From the NCBI RefSeq assembly GCF_901709675.1, contig NC_051100.1:372001-436000 (forward strand): a stretch of DNA of 64,000 nucleotides, written 5' to 3'. This DNA comes from Syngnathus acus. Taxonomy: Eukaryota > Chordata > Actinopteri > Syngnathiformes > Syngnathidae. The notes below the pieces were generated by a model. The model worked only from the letters and a program-made list of their open reading frames with translations. It did not search any database and was not told the origin of the DNA. Positions 63,301 through 64,000 of the stretch are shown in pieces. Every line of letters begins with the position of its first letter. Position 1 is the first letter of the stretch. A program made the translations under genes and the position numbers.

Positions 63301-64000
63301 TAACCTCCAAATTGTCTATCAGTGTCAATAATCCAAGGCAGTGCGCTTACAAAGATCAGCTCTCTCGACGAGGAGTTTATGACCTTATGTATAAAGCCCC
63401 GAATGTTCTTTCCCAAGAAAGGACTTTTAGCCCAGGGCTTTGAAAAGCAAATGTTGAGGTGAAAGGCAATGATCATTCTCACGGACACTCAATGGAAAAC
63501 AGATGCAATTGACTGGCATCCAAATCTCCACTTTATGTTTGCCTGCACTCTTTCACATTTCAGACCTATTATTGTACAGTAGTCTGTGGAAATGATATAG
63601 CAAAGTATTACCATGAGTTGGTGTTAATGTATGATGGATGTGATCGTATTGTCCGCTCGCTTTTGCCTTCAAATGGTTTTTCTCCCATTTGGTGACAATC
63701 TATCAGCGGTCGCATCAAAATGATTTCGACGCAGATGGAATAAGAGTCTTTCAAGACTTGTTTTTTGCTTCGGTAAAGACACGTTAAGTCTGAAAGCATA
63801 TCGCTGAGGGAAATATAAATGATGTCAGGCTGAGAGATGACAGAGCCTCATGTTATGATACAACATTGTGAAAATATGGTTTCATAACTTCTCATATATG
63901 CATCAGCAAGGATGCAGACGTTTCATTCAAGTGTCTCCAACATAAGATTATTGTCCTGTGGACATGTTGGATCGTCATTCCAAAATGAACTTTGTCACGT

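Overview
The window is nuclear DNA of a vertebrate, most probably a teleost fish. Its genes are split by short GT-AG introns, it carries a Tc1-type transposon and other repeats of the kind common in fish, and simple-sequence repeats (SSRs) are very dense: 4-, 5-, 8- and 12-bp units up to about 280 bp long. I cannot name the species.

Three genes can be read exon by exon. (1) At 16.05-22.82 kb (+) a 27-exon gene encodes a predicted secreted protein of 1,056 residues that strings together several lectin-type folds: signal peptide, three C-type lectin-like domains (CTLD), a SUEL/rhamnose-binding-type lectin domain, an F5/8C (discoidin) domain, an LCCL domain, a fourth CTLD and a C-terminal galectin-like domain. 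I know no described family with this order, and it is the main find. (2) At 25.46-27.88 kb (+) lies a complete eight-coding-exon macroH2A2 histone gene (368 aa). (3) At 31.96-55.38 kb (-) lies the complete GBF1 gene, the ARF guanine-nucleotide exchange factor of the cis-Golgi: 39 constitutive exons and 1,865 aa. Two further candidate exons keep the frame: a 129-nt exon in intron 2 and a 36-nt microexon between exons 7 and 8.

Layout. 1-16 kb is mostly SSR-rich noncoding DNA with a few unassigned exon-like segments (minus strand 8.9-13.2 kb, plus strand near 6.0 kb). The lectin gene follows, then a 2.6-kb spacer, then macroH2A2. A frameshifted Tc1-like element (27,994-29,588) sits directly behind macroH2A2, apparently in its 3' UTR. 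macroH2A2 and GBF1 are tail to tail, with opposed AATAAA signals about 200 bp apart. Upstream of GBF1 (55.4-64 kb) are LINE, SINE-like and DNA-transposon fragments, a composite ETS/CRE motif, and a GC-rich segment ending in a strong plus-strand splice donor at 60,408. In vertebrates PITX3 lies head to head with GBF1, so this last segment may be a non-coding first exon of pitx3. AT-rich blocks beyond it carry octamer and TAATCC (bicoid/PITX-type) sites and could be regulatory.

The three genes have no evident functional link. GBF1 and macroH2A2 are housekeeping/chromatin genes. The lectin gene would act outside the cell, plausibly in recognition of glycans or microbes.
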